Source of the DNA: Gaiellasilicea sp963765705
GTDB lineage: Bacteria; Actinomycetota; Thermoleophilia; Gaiellales; Gaiellaceae
Length of the DNA: 64,000 bases
Assembly: GCA_963765705.1 (NCBI GenBank)
Contig: CAVXXJ010000011.1
Location: forward strand, 62,001 to 126,000
Reading direction: 5' to 3'
The notes beneath the pieces are model-generated. The model was not told the DNA's origin and did not search any database. It was given only the letters and a program-made list of their open reading frames with translations. A program made the position numbers and the translations under genes. Positions 1-9,500 of the stretch are shown here, in pieces (position 1 is the first letter of the stretch; every line of letters starts with the position of its first letter).

Positions 1-135
1 TCCCACACGCCAGCCCGCGTTCGGCGTCGAGAACCGGACCGAGTCGCCCGGGTCGACGACGAGCACCGGCTCGAGCTCGCGCGAGAAATATCCGTGCAGG
101 ACGGAGGCGTCGAGTGGAAGGACGTGCTCCGCCAC
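1..135 (-). CDS. Acetamidase/formamidase family protein (N-terminal fragment)
   Basis: Only the first 45 codons lie in the window; the gene runs off the left edge. The start is GTG at 135-133, sharing its first G with the TAG stop of the upstream E1 beta gene, so the two are probably translationally coupled. The visible N-terminus (His-Gly-Tyr-Phe, then a Pro-Val-Leu...Asp-Pro-Gly-Asp strand) matches the first beta strands of acetamidase/formamidase enzymes, which hydrolyse short amides to ammonia and a carboxylate. The active site is not visible, so the family call rests on this short segment. Confidence 0.6.
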   Translation of the reverse strand, partial: MAEHVLPLDASVLHGYFSRELEPVLVVDPGDSVRFSTPNAGWRVG

Positions 136-1103
136 TAGAAGTCGAGCAGCTTGCGCGCCGCATCGACGACCCGAGCGACCGACGGCATGTACGCGTCCTC
201 GATCGTCCAGTACGGATACGGGACGTCGTAGCCGGTCACCCGCAGCACCGGCGCCTGCAGGTCGAGCAACGCCTTCTCGGCGAGGATCGCGGCGAGCTCG
301 GCGGCGAAGCCGCACGTTCGCGGCGCCTCCTGCACGAGCACCACCCGGCCGGTCTTCGCGGCCGACGCGAGCAGCGCCTCCTCGTCGAGCGGCTTCAGCG
401 AACGGAGGTCGAGCACCTCGACGGAAGCGTCCAGCTCATCGGCCGCGCGCTCGCACACGGGCACCATCGCGCCGTAGGCGACAAGGGTCAGATCCGAGCC
501 CTCGCGGGCGAGACGCGCCTTGCCCAGCGGCACCACGTGCTCCCCGTCCGGCACCTCGCCGCGCTCGGTGCGGTAGACGAGCTTCGGCTCGAGGATCACG
601 ACCGGATCGGGATCGCGAATCGCGGCGGCGAGCAGGCCCTTCGCGTCGGCCGGAGTCGACGGGATCGCAACCTTGATCCCGGGTGTGTGCACGTAGTACG
701 TCTCGGGCGAGTCGTCGTGCAGCTCGGGCGCGCGCACGCCGCCGCCGTAGGGCATGCGGATCGTGATCGGGAACGTCATCTTCCCGCCGGTGCGCCAGCG
801 GTAGCGGCCGACGTGCGTGATCAGCTGGTCGAGGCAGGGATACGAGAACGCGTCGTACTGCATCTCGCACACGGGGCGGAAACCGGCCATGCAGAGCCCG
901 ACCGCGGAGCCGAGGATCCCGGCCTCGGCCAGCGGCGTGTCGACACAGCGGTCGCCGCCGAAGCGGTCGCGAAGCCCGGCGGTCGCACGGAAGACGCCGC
1001 CCGAGCGGCCGATGTCCTCGCCGATGACCATCACGTTCGCGTCGCGCTCCATCTCGACGTGCAGCGCGTCGTTGACGGCCTCGACGAGATAGCGGTCAGC
1101 CAC
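135..1103 (-). CDS. 2-oxoacid dehydrogenase E1 component, beta subunit
   Basis: 322 residues, the usual length for the beta chain of heterotetrameric thiamine-diphosphate E1 enzymes (pyruvate, branched-chain or acetoin dehydrogenase type). The transketolase pyrimidine-binding half (about 4-175, including GEDIG and the DTPLAE motif) is followed by the C-terminal transketolase domain (about 190-310). It pairs with the E1 alpha gene just upstream; the GTG start overlaps the alpha stop by 8 nt. No E2 or E3 gene follows here, so the substrate is unknown; the separate set at 54.4-58 kb looks like the main pyruvate dehydrogenase. A branched-chain or acetoin-like role for this pair is only inference. 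Confidence 0.88.
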   Translation of the reverse strand: MADRYLVEAVNDALHVEMERDANVMVIGEDIGRSGGVFRATAGLRDRFGGDRCVDTPLAEAGILGSAVGLCMAGFRPVCEMQYDAFSYPCLDQLITHVGRYRWRTGGKMTFPITIRMPYGGGVRAPELHDDSPETYYVHTPGIKVAIPSTPADAKGLLAAAIRDPDPVVILEPKLVYRTERGEVPDGEHVVPLGKARLAREGSDLTLVAYGAMVPVCERAADELDASVEVLDLRSLKPLDEEALLASAAKTGRVVLVQEAPRTCGFAAELAAILAEKALLDLQAPVLRVTGYDVPYPYWTIEDAYMPSVARVVDAARKLLDF

Positions 1104-2163
1104 CGAGGATCCTCCGCAGCTCGGCGAGGTCGTGCTCGAACGAGGCCGGCGGGTCGGCGAGCGCGTGCTCGAAGAGCAGGCCGATGTCGGCGGGAGGCTC
1201 GGCCTCGGCGGCGGCGATCCCGGCGCGCATCACGTCGGCCGCCTCCGCCTTGATCGCCTGCTCGAGGTCGTCGTGCAGCACTCCCTGCCGGCGTAGGTAC
1301 CCCTCGAAGCGGCCGAGGCACTCGTTCGCCCGCTCCTCGGCGACCCGCTCCTGATCGATGTAGGCCCTCGGGTCGTCGGCAGTCGCATGCGGCGCCGAGC
1401 GGTAGGTGACGGCCTCGATGAAGCTCGGCCCCTCGCCTGCGCGCCCGCGCGCGACCGCCTCCCTGGCGGCCTCGTGGACGGCGAGCACGTCGCCGCCGTC
1501 GACCCGCGTGCCCGGGATGCCGTAGCCGGCCGCCTTGTCGACGAGGGCCTCGGCCTTCGTCTGCGCCGAGAGCGGCGTCGAGATCGCCCATTGATTGTTG
1601 TTGCAGAAAAGGACGAGCGGCGCACGCATCACAGCGGCGAAGTTCGCGCCCTCGTGGAAGGCTCCCTCGGAGGTGGCGCCGTCGCCGAAGAACGTCAGCG
1701 CGCAGGCGGTCTCGCCGCGCAAGCGCTTGCCCCACGCGAGGCCGGCCGCGTGCGGCACCTGAGTCGCGATCGGGACGCAGATCGAAGCGAGGTTGTAGTC
1801 GGCGGGATTCCACCAGCCGGCCGGATGCCCGCGCCACCAGGAGAGGATCGTCGCGGCCGGCATGCCCCGCAGCAGCCCGATCGCCGACTCGCGGTAGCTG
1901 GGGAAGATCCAGTCCTCGTCCGCAAGCGCGTGGAACGCGCCGGCCTGGATCGCCTCGTGGCCCCAGAAGATCGCGTACGTGCCGATCCGGCCCTGGCTGT
2001 GGTAGACGACCGAGCGCTCGTCGTACGTCCGCAGCAGCACCATCGAGCGATAGAGGTCGAGCAGCTCCTGCTCGCCGACGCCCTCGACCTCGCCGTCTGG
2101 AATCGAGTCGCCGTCGCCGATGACGCGGCGGAGATCGCGCTCGGCGGGAACGGTGCTCGCCAT
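1096..2163 (-). CDS. 2-oxoacid dehydrogenase E1 component, alpha subunit
   Basis: 355 residues. It carries the ThDP/Mg motif GDG...NN (GDGATSEG near residue 160, ending at the CNNNQWAIS stretch), the surroundings of the decarboxylase active site and a His-Ala-Thr phosphorylation-loop-like segment. It works with the beta subunit directly downstream (8-nt overlap). The reading frame stays open far upstream into the broken S41 peptidase region, giving an apparent 788-residue fusion. ATG at 2163 is chosen because similarity to E1 alpha begins there and the upstream part is out-of-frame peptidase sequence. Confidence 0.88.
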   Translation of the reverse strand: MASTVPAERDLRRVIGDGDSIPDGEVEGVGEQELLDLYRSMVLLRTYDERSVVYHSQGRIGTYAIFWGHEAIQAGAFHALADEDWIFPSYRESAIGLLRGMPAATILSWWRGHPAGWWNPADYNLASICVPIATQVPHAAGLAWGKRLRGETACALTFFGDGATSEGAFHEGANFAAVMRAPLVLFCNNNQWAISTPLSAQTKAEALVDKAAGYGIPGTRVDGGDVLAVHEAAREAVARGRAGEGPSFIEAVTYRSAPHATADDPRAYIDQERVAEERANECLGRFEGYLRRQGVLHDDLEQAIKAEAADVMRAGIAAAEAEPPADIGLLFEHALADPPASFEHDLAELRRILGG

Positions 2164-2183
2164 CGCGGCGCGCACTCTACCTC

Positions 2184-3432
2184 TCAGGGCAGCGCCATCG
2201 CCCGGGCGAGAACGGGATCCCGTCCGGCGAGGAAGTCGGCGGCGGTCGGCTCGACGAGCACGTCCGGCGATCACGGCCTCTGCAGGGCCGAAGTCCTGGT
2301 ACATCGTGGCAATGTGTGCGGTCAGTCCGGCTCGGGGGAGGTCGAGCGGCGTCGAGTCGCCCCACTGGCTCGGAGCGCCGCCCGCCAGCTCGCCGACGAT
2401 CCGCGCCTTCGTCGACGCGCGCGACGTCGGCGGCGAAGTTCCCGGCGGCGGAGAACGTCTGGCGGCCGGTGAGCAGCACGAGTCTTGCGGCCGATCGCGG
2501 GTCGCTCGAGCACGTCGAGCAGCGGCGCGTAGGTCTGGTTGTTGCCGCCGTGATTCAGGCGGACGTCGACGACGACGCGACGCACCGACGGCCGCGCCGC
2601 CAGCTGCAGCAGCCGCTCCGCGAGCTCGTCGGTCGCACCCGTCGTCAGCCGGTAGCCGAGGTAGACCACACGCCCGGAGTCGAGCGTCGTCAGCCACTGG
2701 TCGTCGTCGAGGCTTCGGAGCCAGACAGGGTCGTGGCAGCGGGCAGCGGCGCGAGTGCGCTGCCAAGCGAGGCGGCCACGTCGTGCGCCGGCTGTGGCTC
2801 GAGCCGCAGGACGACGCCGCCCGCGAAGCTGAACTCGACGGGCCGCCCCCGGCGATCCCGAGCCCGCGCAGGACCTCGGCGGTCGTCAGGTACTCGGGCA
2901 GCAGCCAGCGGCGACTCGACTCGTTGTCGTGCGGCACCAGAGGACGGACGAGCTCCACCACGTCGTCGACCGGCTTCCCGGCGATCGCGGTCAGCCGCTT
3001 GCCGACCACGTCCTGCCCACCGAGCGCGCCGACCGCGTGCAGGCCGTCGGCGAAGTCGTAGAGCCGGAGCGGATAGACGTGCAGCGGCCGTGGATGCTGG
3101 TCGAAGGGGAAGACGCCGGTATGGCCGTCGCGCTCGCCCGGCAGCGCCGTCAGACGCATCAGGCCGACGACGAGTTGATCCCGGGACAGCTCCGGCGCGG
3201 TGTCGACGAGCGTCTCCAGCTCGGCGCGGAAGTCCTCGCGCGACACGTCGTGGAAGAGATCGGGGTGGGTCGCCTCCATCGTGGCGGCAAGGCCGCGGAT
3301 CTCACGCTGCAGCGGCGTCGGGGGAGCCGGGTCGTCCGTGCCCGAGCACCCTGTCAGCAGCACGACCAGCAACGGCGAGCCTGCGCATGTCCGAAGTAGA
3401 CGAGGGACAGCTGCACCTGTCAATAGTGACAT
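2184..3432 (-). pseudogene. Secreted S41-like peptidase lipoprotein, multiply frameshifted
   Basis: The N-terminus (ATG 3432; alternative 3462) has a lipoprotein signal ending in the lipobox Leu-Leu-Thr-Gly-Cys, followed by about 170 residues of a tail-specific-protease-like protein. Recognisable downstream segments lie in different frames: a beta-hairpin part near 2710-2850, a Tyr-Leu-Gly-Tyr part near 2500-2700, the presumed catalytic Ser region (Gln-Thr-Phe-Ser-Ala-Ala-Gly) near 2430-2480, a Gly-Glu-Leu-Ala-Gly-Gly part near 2290-2420, and the C-terminal end stopping with TGA at 2184. I count about five frame changes. Either a decayed gene or a patch of poor consensus sequence; both flanking genes are intact. 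Confidence 0.7.
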
Positions 3433-3458
3433 GTCGAGGTTAACGCGAGCGCAACAGC

Positions 3459-4317
3459 TCACACGAGCACGGACACCGCATCGCGCTCCGCCTCGAAGAC
3501 GACCTCCGTCACGTCGCCGAGATCCTCGCCGTCCAGCTGGAGCGGCATCGGACGATCGCAGCGGACCTCGATGCGGTCGCTGTCGTGCAGCAGCACGAGC
3601 GGGAGGCCGGTGCGGCCGGTGAGCAGGTAGCGCACGACGCCCGGCAGGTTCCGCGCGCGCAGGAACCGCGGTGCGAGCAGGTCGAGACCGCCGTCGATCC
3701 GGACGCCGCGCGGGAGGCGCAGCGGCATCTTGCCGACGTAGCTGTACGGATCGGCATTCGCGACGAGCGCGAAGGCGGCGCGGCCGTGACCCGCCACGTC
3801 GAGCGCCGGCTCGAAGCGGACCCGGTGCGCGGCGAGCGCGCGCAATGCCGTCCAGGCGAAGACGAGGTCGCCCGGCCGCTTCCCGTTCTCGTCGCGGCCG
3901 TGGGCGTCCATCCGGCGGATCAGCTCGGCATCGAGGCCCACGCCCGCCGCGAACCCGAAGCGGCGGCCGTTGGCGCGGCCGAGCGAGATCCTGCGCGTTC
4001 GGCCGGCGGCAATCGCGCGCGCCGCCCCGAGCGGATCCCGCGGCAGGCCCAGCGCGCGCGGCAGCACGCTCGTGCCGCCGCCGGGGACGAAGCCGAGCAC
4101 GGTTTCGGGCCGAGCGCCGTTCAGCGCCTCGTTGAAGCCACCGTCACCGGAGAAGACGACGACCGCTTCGGTCTCCACGTCGCGGGTGAGCTCCGTGGCG
4201 TGTCCGGCCCGCTCGGTGAAGACCGTCTCGACGGCGCCGAGAGCGCGCGCGACCTCCGTCCGCGAGCTCAGGCGTCACCCGGCTCGCGTAGGGATTCACG
4301 ACCAGCGTCGTCCGCAT
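3459..4317 (-). pseudogene. Diacylglycerol kinase family lipid kinase with one apparent frameshift
   Basis: The intact frame from GTG 4178 gives 239 residues with the DAGK catalytic signature GDGG-FNE at its start, a PGGGTSVLPRAL loop and the LDGE metal site near the C-terminus, typical of DgkB/YegS-like kinases that phosphorylate diacylglycerol or related lipids. It lacks the first beta strand. That strand (MRTTLVVNPYAS) is present just upstream from ATG 4317 in another frame, so a single indel near 4270-4280 splits the gene. The N-terminal part overlaps the 3' end of the upstream gene by about 50 nt. Could be a sequencing error rather than a true lesion. Confidence 0.65.
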
Positions 4318-4720
4318 CGGGCAATCGTCGCACCTGGAACGGCGCGCGGGCGCTCTGGCCCCGAGCGAGGACGACGGCGACGTACCTCCCCGCAGCGAGA
4401 TCGCGCCCGTCCCACGCGAGAACGAGGCGCTGCCGCGCGGGAGCCGTGAAGTGGCCGAGCCGCCGAACGAGCCGGCCGCGGCCGTCTCGGATCGTGACCT
4501 CGGCGCCGGTTCCCGCCGTCACGAGGAACGACACGCGCGTCGGCGTCGCGACGACCGACTCGACCGGCCGGGCAGGCTTCACCGGTGCCGACCGGCTGAC
4601 GTCGCGGAAGTCGGCCAGCGCCGCGTCGCGCGAGTCGCTGCCGCCCGTCGCGGCCCAGACCAATGGGACAACGACGAGCGGCAGCGCCGCGAGCACCCCG
4701 AGGAGCACGATCCTTCGCAC
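4268..4720 (-). CDS. Small secreted/membrane-anchored protein with FlgD-like beta domain
   Basis: 150 residues. GTG start immediately after the TGA stop of the upstream gene. An N-terminal hydrophobic segment (about 4-24) looks like a signal anchor. Residues 55-130 form a predicted beta sandwich with the pattern Val-Thr-Ile-Arg-Asp...Leu-Ala-Trp-Asp-Gly-Arg-Asp...Ala-Gly-Arg-Tyr, which resembles the FlgD_ig-like fold often found at the ends of secreted proteins. Third gene of the operon headed by the M36 metallopeptidase. Function unknown; a cell-surface accessory role is inference. Confidence 0.6.
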   Translation of the reverse strand: MRRIVLLGVLAALPLVVVPLVWAATGGSDSRDAALADFRDVSRSAPVKPARPVESVVATPTRVSFLVTAGTGAEVTIRDGRGRLVRRLGHFTAPARQRLVLAWDGRDLAAGRYVAVVLARGQSARAPFQVRRLPDADDAGRESLREPGDA

Positions 4721-6547
4721 TCAGCCTCCGGCCGGCAGCGGCGGCGCCGGCAAGGTCACCTCGTAGACGTCGATCGCACTCCGGCCGTTCGCGCCGATGA
4801 AGAAGTCGCCGGTGGCGCCCCAGTAGGTGAACGTGCCGTCGGCGTTGGCACGGGTCTTGAAGATCGCCGACGTCCACGTGTTCGCGTTTTCGGGGATGAA
4901 CCAGCCGGCACTCGTGAACTCGACGGTGCCATCCGGGTGCTCGACGAAGTCGACGACCTGCGTCCCCTGCGAGTACCAGCCCATGAAGATCCGGTTCTGA
5001 CCCGGGATCTGCTGGAACACATGGGCTGTGCAGAGCGACGCCTCGACCTTGGTCCGCACCGGGACACGGAAGATCGCCTTCGCGTCCGAAGGTGTGCGCG
5101 AGTACGCGTTCCACTCCTCGGCGGGCGTTCCCGGACCGGTCGTCGAGAGCCGGTCGACCGAGTACGCGTGGATGCCGCCGTTGCCGACCGCGTTGTCGAC
5201 GCCGACGGAGCAGGTCGCGCCCGGAGGCGTGACGCCGCCACCACGCTCGTCCGTCGCCAGCAGGAGACGGCGCGACGCCGACAGCTCGGCCTCGTGGTCG
5301 AAGTCGTTGTCCTCGGTCGAGGCGAACGGCCCCCCACGACCCTGGTGATGGACGCTGCCGACGTGCTGCACACCCTCGAGCGAAGGCGCCCCCGCCGCCA
5401 GCCAGGTCGGAACGTCGAGGCTGGAGCCATTCGCCGCCGTCGTGCAGTCCGTGACCAGAGCGCCGGTCACGTACGGGCCCACCGAGCTGCTCGGACGCAC
5501 CGAGCAGTCGAGCGGCGTCCCCCGCGGCTTGTCGTCCGAATAGTCGGACGGCGTGCCACGGTCGTCGAAGGCGCCCTTCAGGTCGAACACGAGCAACGCT
5601 CCACCGGAGCCGCACGTGAGGCGGTCGTCGGCGTAGACCTCGAGCTCGTGACAGCCGTAGATGGAGCTCTTGAAGCTGTGCCCGAGCGCCATGTCGAGCG
5701 TCGGGAAGCGATAGCGATAGACCTTCGGCTTGCAGAGCATTCGCTTCAGGTCGACGCTCGTGCCGAGCGGGAAGTTCATGCACGACGAGAGGTCGACCAC
5801 CTCGAAGCCGTCCAGGTCGTTGCGGTCGGCGGAGCCGGGCACCTCGTTCTGCCGCTTGCCGCCTGTGACCGTGATCGCGTCCGACGTCACGGCATACGCG
5901 ATGTGCGGCCGCTTCGGGTCGACGTTGACGGTATGCGCCTCGCCGACGTGGCTGGTCAGCGCGATCTCGACGGGATCGACGATGTTCGTGACGTCGACCA
6001 GCTCGAGCCCGCCGCGCGGCGCGCCGGAGACACCGGCGACGCCCTGGTCGTGGCAGCGGCCGGAGGCGTCCGTCGCATCGAGGAGCAGCTGCGTGTCCGT
6101 GCGAACGGCCGCCGGGTTCGCGGCGTTGAGGATCGCGTTCCCCTTCGGCGTCGCCTCGACGTCGTGCTGGAGCCCGAGCGCCGCGCTCGGGTTGCTGATG
6201 CACGAAGCCGATGGGTGGCTCGCGACGATCCGCGGCTCCACCTGCCCGCGCTGCGTCAGCTGCACGATCGTCTGCCCGCCTGCGTTCGGGCCGATCGCGA
6301 GCGTGCCGACGGATGCGTACGTCTCGCCGCCCTTCGTGAAGAAGTCGAGGTCGGTGTGCGGGTTGCCGGTCGGGAAGGTCGTCAGCAGCTTCCACGTCGC
6401 CCCGGCGCCGCCCGCGTTGAGGCCGGTCCCGATCGGCGCGTTCGCCTTCACGAGCGGCGCGGCGTGGTCGAGCTCGTGCCCCGCCGCCCCGCCCGCGAGT
6501 GCGAGCGAGGCGGCGACGGCAGTGGCGGTGAGCAGCAGTCGCCTCAT
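4721..6547 (-). CDS. Secreted repeat (probable beta-propeller) protein
   Basis: 608 residues with a clear Sec signal peptide (about 1-23, ending Ala-Gly-Gly-Ala-Ala-Gly). The mature protein has repeated patterns of the type Leu-Glu-Leu-Val-Asp-Val-Thr-Asn and His-Thr-Val-Asn-Val-Asp, as in LVIVD-type propellers, several cysteines likely in disulfides, and an Asp-rich centre. The ATG overlaps the stop of the upstream M36 peptidase by 4 nt (ATGA), so the two are co-translated. I recognise no catalytic motif. Exported partner or substrate-binding protein for the peptidase is a guess. Confidence 0.65.
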   Translation of the reverse strand: MRRLLLTATAVAASLALAGGAAGHELDHAAPLVKANAPIGTGLNAGGAGATWKLLTTFPTGNPHTDLDFFTKGGETYASVGTLAIGPNAGGQTIVQLTQRGQVEPRIVASHPSASCISNPSAALGLQHDVEATPKGNAILNAANPAAVRTDTQLLLDATDASGRCHDQGVAGVSGAPRGGLELVDVTNIVDPVEIALTSHVGEAHTVNVDPKRPHIAYAVTSDAITVTGGKRQNEVPGSADRNDLDGFEVVDLSSCMNFPLGTSVDLKRMLCKPKVYRYRFPTLDMALGHSFKSSIYGCHELEVYADDRLTCGSGGALLVFDLKGAFDDRGTPSDYSDDKPRGTPLDCSVRPSSSVGPYVTGALVTDCTTAANGSSLDVPTWLAAGAPSLEGVQHVGSVHHQGRGGPFASTEDNDFDHEAELSASRRLLLATDERGGGVTPPGATCSVGVDNAVGNGGIHAYSVDRLSTTGPGTPAEEWNAYSRTPSDAKAIFRVPVRTKVEASLCTAHVFQQIPGQNRIFMGWYSQGTQVVDFVEHPDGTVEFTSAGWFIPENANTWTSAIFKTRANADGTFTYWGATGDFFIGANGRSAIDVYEVTLPAPPLPAGG

Positions 6548-9500
6548 GACGAGAACACCTGCAGCTCGGCGATCCGGACGTCGTTGTCTTGCGGTGCAAC
6601 CACCTGCGGCAAGTCGCCGATCAGCTCGACCGTCGCCCCACTTCCGGGCGAGCCCTCACGACAGTCGGTGCCGTTGGCGGGATCGTTGTCCTGCTCGCCC
6701 TGGAAGGCGTCGGCGCCCGTGCACTGGTTCGTGACGACGACTATGCGGACGTGCGTCGCCTTGACCCCCGCCGCGAGCGTGAAGCTGCGGAAGATCAGGT
6801 CGGGTGCAGCGGGCCGCGGCGGAACGCCTGGGAACGCGTCGGGCGCACTCGCCACCCGGGTCGTCCACCCGGTCGGCAGCGAGCAGTTCGCGTTCGTCGC
6901 GCTCTCGAGGCACGTCTGCACCTCGAACTGGCGCAGGGCCGTGAAGCGGTTCTGGCCCGGGCGCAACATGGCGCTCACCTGGACGCGCTTCACCGTCTGC
7001 ACGGTGCCGCTCAGGTTGACCGTCACCTGACTGCCCTGGACGTTGGGCTGCGCGCCCGTCCGCTCCCAGTTCGTGGCCTCGGTGTCGTCGATCAGGTCGG
7101 TGAACCGGGTGCCGTCGCCCGACGCGGTAGCGCCGTTGGACGTCGAGGCCCAGTTGGTCTTCATCGAGAACGCAATCGTCACGGTCTCGCCGGCCCCGAC
7201 ATGGCGGGTCAGGCGGACGTGGCCGTAACCCGGAGCGTGTGCCACGAACTCGTACACGCCCGGTGTGAACTGCGCCGTCTCGTCGAGGTTTTGACCCGTC
7301 GTCGCCGGGTTCGTGTCGGCGATCGGCGAGACACGCGCCTCGTGCCTGCCCACGTAGATGCGGGCCGCGACGGGCGTCAGCTTCTCGGCGGCGGTGAACG
7401 TCACCGTCGCGTTCGAGTGCAGCGGCGACGCGAAGTCCGGCGTCGGATCGACGTCGGTGTCCGCGGCCGTGTTCGACGCGGCCGCCCCGGAGCCGAAGCC
7501 GCGACGGGCGAACGCCTGCCACAGCTCCGCCTGGTTGGCTCCGCCGAAGCGCATCTGGTCGGCGGCGAGGTACGCGTCGCGGGCATCGAGCATCGACGGC
7601 GCCACCGGCATCAGCAGGTAGGCGTCGAACATGATCTGCACCCAGCGCCGATTGCCGGGGCAACTGCTCACCGGGACGCGGCCTTCGGCGCAGTCGAGCT
7701 GCGACTGTGGATCACCGCTGCCGTACTTCGCGACGAGCGCCTGCCGGATGTCGAAGTTCGTCGCCGACCAGATCTCGCCGTCCGCGTGCACCTGCGGCCC
7801 GGTGAGGTCGTAGCCCATGTCGGAGAAGTTGAGCGGGCTCGCGTTCATGCCGTAGTTGCGGATCCCGCGCTGCTTGTTGCCGGTCACGTACGCGCCGACG
7901 GCGAACTGGTTCTCGCCGGAGACGGGCACGAAGCCGTACTCGTTCAGCACCTCCATCCCCATCAGGTCGCCCGAGCTCTCGCCCATCGCGCCTGCGTGGT
8001 GGCCGCCGCGGGTGCCGCCCTTGCCGATCAGGCGGTTCTCGACCATGTGGCCGTACTCGTGGCCGATCACGGACATGTCGTAGTCGCCGTCGACGCACGG
8101 CGGGTAGAACGAGCCGGCAATCGGCTGCCAGAGATACATGTTGGTGATCGGCGGGACCCCGTCCGGCAGCGAGACCATGTTGGCGTTGTCGCGGCCGAGG
8201 TAGCTCGGGAAGCCGCCGGTCGCGGCGCCGGCCTGCGAGTCACCCAGGACGGGATCGTTCTCGAGCGTGCCGCCGGTGCCGAAGTTGGAGTCCTGGGCAT
8301 TCCAGTGCCGCTCGGTGAGTCCGAGGTGGTACGTCCAGTCGTGCATCCGGTTGTGCATCGCGAACAGGTTCGTGGTCGCGGCCGAGATGTCGTGGCTCAC
8401 ACCCGGCACGAACGGGGCGAAGCACTTGCTCTCGCTCCAGGCGTTCGTCCACGGGTACGAGTACTCACGAGTCGGGCTGACCGGCCGGAAGCCGGTCGGG
8501 CCGGGCGTCAGCGGCGAGCCCCACGCCTCCGCGGAGCGTGCGTTGTTGCCCGCAGTGGTGAAGGTGGGCGTGCCGGTGCGGACGCTGAAGTCCCACGGCG
8601 AGCGGGAGGCCAGGTTCTGCACCTCACGCTGGCACTCGGGAAGCGTCGTCGGCGGCTGGCCGACGGTGCTCTCCCAGCACCACAGCTCGCGGTTGTCGGT
8701 GCTCGGCATGTTCCACGGGTACGCGTCACCGCCGAGCAGCGGGTTGGCGGGGAAGACCTTCCACTTGGGCGGGTACGGCGTCGCCGAGGATGTGCCAGCG
8801 GGGCTGAAGACGATCTCGCCGGTGTAGGTCGTCGGAGCTGTCCAGCCGGCGCCGTCGGAGAAGTCACAGACGCGGACATGGTAGACGCCGGTCCCCGCGT
8901 CGTTCGGGTCGTAGACGAGCGCCTCGGGGCTCGAAGCGGTGTCCTGGCTCGCGACGACGACGCCGTCACGGACGAGGTTGATCACGGCGTCGTTCGCGGT
9001 GATCGTCGCCTCGACGCCGACGACGACGGAGCCGACGCTCTCGCCTGACGCGACGGTGTAGGGGCCGTTGTCGGGCGCACACGCGCCGTCGGCGGCCGGA
9101 ACGGTGCCGGTGAAGACCTCGGCGGTGCTGTGCGACTGCTCGACGATGTCCTTGCGGACGAGCACATCACCAGTGACCGCATCGACGAACGTGTTGAAGG
9201 CCGTTGCAGAACCGCCCTCGACATCGACGACGAGCGTCTCCCAGGCCGGCCGGACGCCATTGGAGGGCGTCGGCACCGCGACGAGACGGGCACGCTGCAC
9301 TTGCGCGAAGCCGTCGACCGCGAAGGTCGTCCAGTCTGCGCCCTGCTGCGCCTTGCCCAGTGCGAGCACCGAAACGCTGCGGCCGGCGTTCGCGGCCGCC
9401 TTCGTCCACGCCTGCGCGGCCGTCAGCGCCGGCTGCGCTGCGAGTGCGGTGTCGCCCGTCAGCGACGAGGAGGCGTACGCGACCTTGTCGCCGACGACTC

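Noticed and set aside
1096..3462. A 788-residue fusion of a lipoprotein peptidase with the E1 alpha subunit
   Set aside because: The N-terminal and C-terminal parts share a frame only because of frameshifts in the peptidase; the middle is nonsense and E1 alpha similarity begins at ATG 2163.
4296..6599. Long Arg-rich frames on both strands (for example 767 codons here)
   Set aside because: Arg/Ala/Gly-rich composition without motifs, lying in another frame of recognised genes; typical shadow frames of high-GC coding DNA.
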